DNA of 64,000 bases from Zymobacter sp047495495 (GTDB lineage: Bacteria; Pseudomonadota; Gammaproteobacteria; Pseudomonadales; Halomonadaceae): assembly GCF_047495495.1 (NCBI RefSeq), contig NZ_CP179930.1, forward strand, positions 1,984,001-2,048,000, in the 5' to 3' direction. How positions within the stretch are numbered: the stretch's first letter is position 1; each line of letters opens with the position of its first letter. The notes beneath the pieces were generated by a model. That model did not search any database. It worked only from the letters and a program-made list of their open reading frames with translations, and was not told the DNA's origin. Of this stretch, positions 62,439 to 64,000 are shown piece after piece. Both the position numbers and the translations under genes were made by a program.

Positions 62439-63746
62439 TTACCAAGGATCCTGATCAGCCATTTCCGGCAGATAGCGATGCGGGTCTTCCCCAGCCTTCG
62501 ACAACAGCTGCAGAAAATCGCGCCGCGGCAGACGGATACTCAGCATGATCTGCCCTTGCTCATCGAACTCTTCGCTCTGCACCGCATCCTGAGCATAGAG
62601 CTGCGCACGCAGCGCGCCCTGATCAGGGCGCAGCGTCACACTCATGTCCACGACGTCGATGGCCAAACGTTCAGACAGCGCCTGACGCAGTTCATCGAAC
62701 CCCGTCTGCTCGCGCGCCGACAGCCAGACGGCAGACGGTTCCTGCAGCCCATTGCGGTCGATGCGAGGTTCGCTGCCCAGTCGGTCGATCTTGTTCATGA
62801 CCATCAAGCGCGGCACGTTGTCTGCACCGATCTCGGCCAGCACGTTCTCAACCTGCTCGATGTTAGCGTCGCGTTCGGGGTCTGCGGCATCCACAACATG
62901 GAGCAGCAGATCAGACTGCGCGGCTTCTTCGAGCGTGGCATGGAACGCTTCGACCAGCTTGTGCGGCAGATGACGAATGAACCCTACCGTATCGGCCAGC
63001 ACAATCGGGCCGACGTCCGCGATGTCGAGACGTCGCAGCGTAGGATCAAGCGTGGCAAACAACTGGTCGGCCGCATACACGTCGGACGCCGTCAGCGCGT
63101 TGAATAGCGTCGACTTACCGGCGTTGGTGTAGCCCACCAGCGATACCGAGGGTATCTCGGCACGCGAACGCGCCCGTCGGTTCTGCTCACGCTGCTTACG
63201 CACGCGCTCGAGACGCTTGTGAATCGACTTGATGCGCGCTCTCAAGAGACGTCGGTCAGTTTCGAGCTGAGTTTCCCCTGGCCCGCGCAGACCGATCCCG
63301 CCTTTCTGGCGCTCAAGGTGCGTCCAACCGCGTACCAGACGCGTCGACATGTACTCAAGCTGAGCAAGCTCGACCTGCAGCTTACCCTCGTGGGTACGCG
63401 CACGCTGAGCGAAGATGTCGAGGATCAGACCGGTACGGTCGAGAACGCGGCAAGAGAGCGCCCTTTCGAGGTTACGCTCTTGGGAAGGTGACAGTGCGTG
63501 GTTGAAGATGACGATTTCGGCTTCGTGCTCAAGCACAGCGGCCTTTATCTCTTCAACCTTGCCTTCACCGATAAATGTCTTGGGATGGGCGAGCCGACGC
63601 GTGCCTTCGATAAGGACAGCCGGCTCGGCACCTGCAGAGCGAACAAGTTCCAGCAGTTCAGCCGGATCTTCCGCATCTCGACCGTTCTGGAAATCAATAT
63701 GAACCAGAACCGCCGTTTCTCCCGATTCGGGACGTTCGAAAAACAA
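62439..63746 (-). CDS. hflX: Ribosome-associated GTPase HflX
   Basis: 435 residues, start TTG 63746. It is the only possible start, because the codon before it is a stop (TGA), and GAGG lies six bases upstream. An N-terminal HflX domain (GETAVLVHIDF, then FNHALSPSQERNLERALSCR, VLDRTGLILDIFAQRARTHE) and coiled coil precede the G domain. G1 is GYTNAGKS at 205-212, then DTVGFIRHLPH and NKIDRL. It splits stalled 70S ribosomes under stress. The gene begins 14 bp after the hfq stop codon. Confidence 0.95.
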   Translation of the reverse strand: MFFERPESGETAVLVHIDFQNGRDAEDPAELLELVRSAGAEPAVLIEGTRRLAHPKTFIGEGKVEEIKAAVLEHEAEIVIFNHALSPSQERNLERALSCRVLDRTGLILDIFAQRARTHEGKLQVELAQLEYMSTRLVRGWTHLERQKGGIGLRGPGETQLETDRRLLRARIKSIHKRLERVRKQREQNRRARSRAEIPSVSLVGYTNAGKSTLFNALTASDVYAADQLFATLDPTLRRLDIADVGPIVLADTVGFIRHLPHKLVEAFHATLEEAAQSDLLLHVVDAADPERDANIEQVENVLAEIGADNVPRLMVMNKIDRLGSEPRIDRNGLQEPSAVWLSAREQTGFDELRQALSERLAIDVVDMSVTLRPDQGALRAQLYAQDAVQSEEFDEQGQIMLSIRLPRRDFLQLLSKAGEDPHRYLPEMADQDPW

Positions 63747-63760
63747 TCAGCGCCTCGCGA

Positions 63761-64000
63761 TCAATTATCCTGGTGTTGATGTTGATGCTGGCTGGCCTGG
63801 AAGTTCGGATCCTGAGCGGGCAAACGCACATTGCGAGAAGGTACGACCGTCGAGATGGCATGTTTGTAGACCATCTGGCTGACCGTGTTACGCAGCAGGA
63901 TAACGAACTGATCGAACGATTCGATCTGCCCTTGCAGCTTGATGCCGTTTACCAGAAAGATGGAAACGGGAATGCGCTCCTTGCGGAGAATGTTCAGGTA
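63761..64000 (-). CDS. hfq: RNA chaperone Hfq (C-terminal part)
   Basis: Cut by the right edge of the window; 79 residues remain and the N-terminus is missing. The Sm1 and Sm2 motifs are clear (IPVSIFLVNGIKLQGQIESF, DQFVILLRNTVSQMVYKHAI, STVVPSR). A short tail with alternating His and Gln (SQHQHQHQDN) follows. Hfq forms a hexamer that pairs small RNAs with messages. It is followed at 14 bp by hflX, the standard hfq-hflX order. Confidence 0.97.
   Translation of the reverse strand, partial: YLNILRKERIPVSIFLVNGIKLQGQIESFDQFVILLRNTVSQMVYKHAISTVVPSRNVRLPAQDPNFQASQHQHQHQDN

Overview
This window is a 64 kb piece of a gammaproteobacterial chromosome with moderately high G+C. Gene content and order point to the family Halomonadaceae (Halomonas, Zymobacter or Carnimonas type). 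The pointers are hfq-hflX-hflK-hflC-hisZ-purA, a yqcC / DUF3549 pair, a GH13 alpha-glucosidase like the one known from Halomonas, and lptF-lptG opposite pepA-holC-valS. The family assignment is inference from gene order and protein resemblance; no database was searched.

Layout. 0-2.7 kb: end of a BaeS-like kinase, its BaeR regulator and a small mechanosensitive channel. 2.9-4.0 kb: two lipoproteins, one a Blc-type lipocalin. 4.3-8.4 kb: a HisPQM-type cationic amino acid ABC transporter followed by two different periplasmic binding proteins. 8.4-12.4 kb: DUF305 protein, fructokinase, a small unknown gene, a gene-poor kilobase, and acetylornithine/succinylornithine aminotransferase. 12.8-15.6 kb: NAD salvage genes pncB and pncA around a small unknown gene. 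15.7-20.6 kb: trkA, an ABM-domain protein and three RNA-modification genes (tapT, truC, tcdA). 20.9-24.1 kb: lptG, lptF and an orphan barstar-like gene. 24.5-34.5 kb: the conserved pepA-holC-valS block, expanded by two tandem SDR genes (between pepA and holC) and by one very A+T-rich 1071-residue KAP P-loop NTPase gene (between holC and valS). 34.7-36.2 kb: two tandem PAP2 phosphatases. 36.4-40.0 kb: a BON-LysM protein and cydA-cydB-cydX. 40.5-42.2 kb: two OmpW-type porins. 42.6-44.7 kb: a decayed 106-bp tandem repeat running into the end of yqcC, then a DUF3549 gene. 45.3-47.0 kb: alpha-glucosidase. 47.6-54.6 kb: SanA-like protein and the SUF operon sufR-B-C-D-S-T. 54.7-64.0 kb: a YccS-family transporter, purA, hisZ, hflC, hflK, hflX and the end of hfq.

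Most of the window is ordinary core genome with compact operons and strong intrinsic terminators. The exceptions are (i) the A+T-rich KAP NTPase gene, the best candidate for horizontally acquired cargo and a possible phage-defence gene; (ii) two copies of a 119-bp miniature inverted-repeat element, each flanked by a 3-bp TNA duplication; (iii) the 106-bp tandem repeat made of decayed copies of the yqcC 3' end; (iv) a barstar-like inhibitor without a visible RNase partner, directly beside one of the miniature elements; and (v) several perfect palindromes in intergenic regions that look like operators.

No tRNA, rRNA, CRISPR array, integrase or intact transposase gene was seen.
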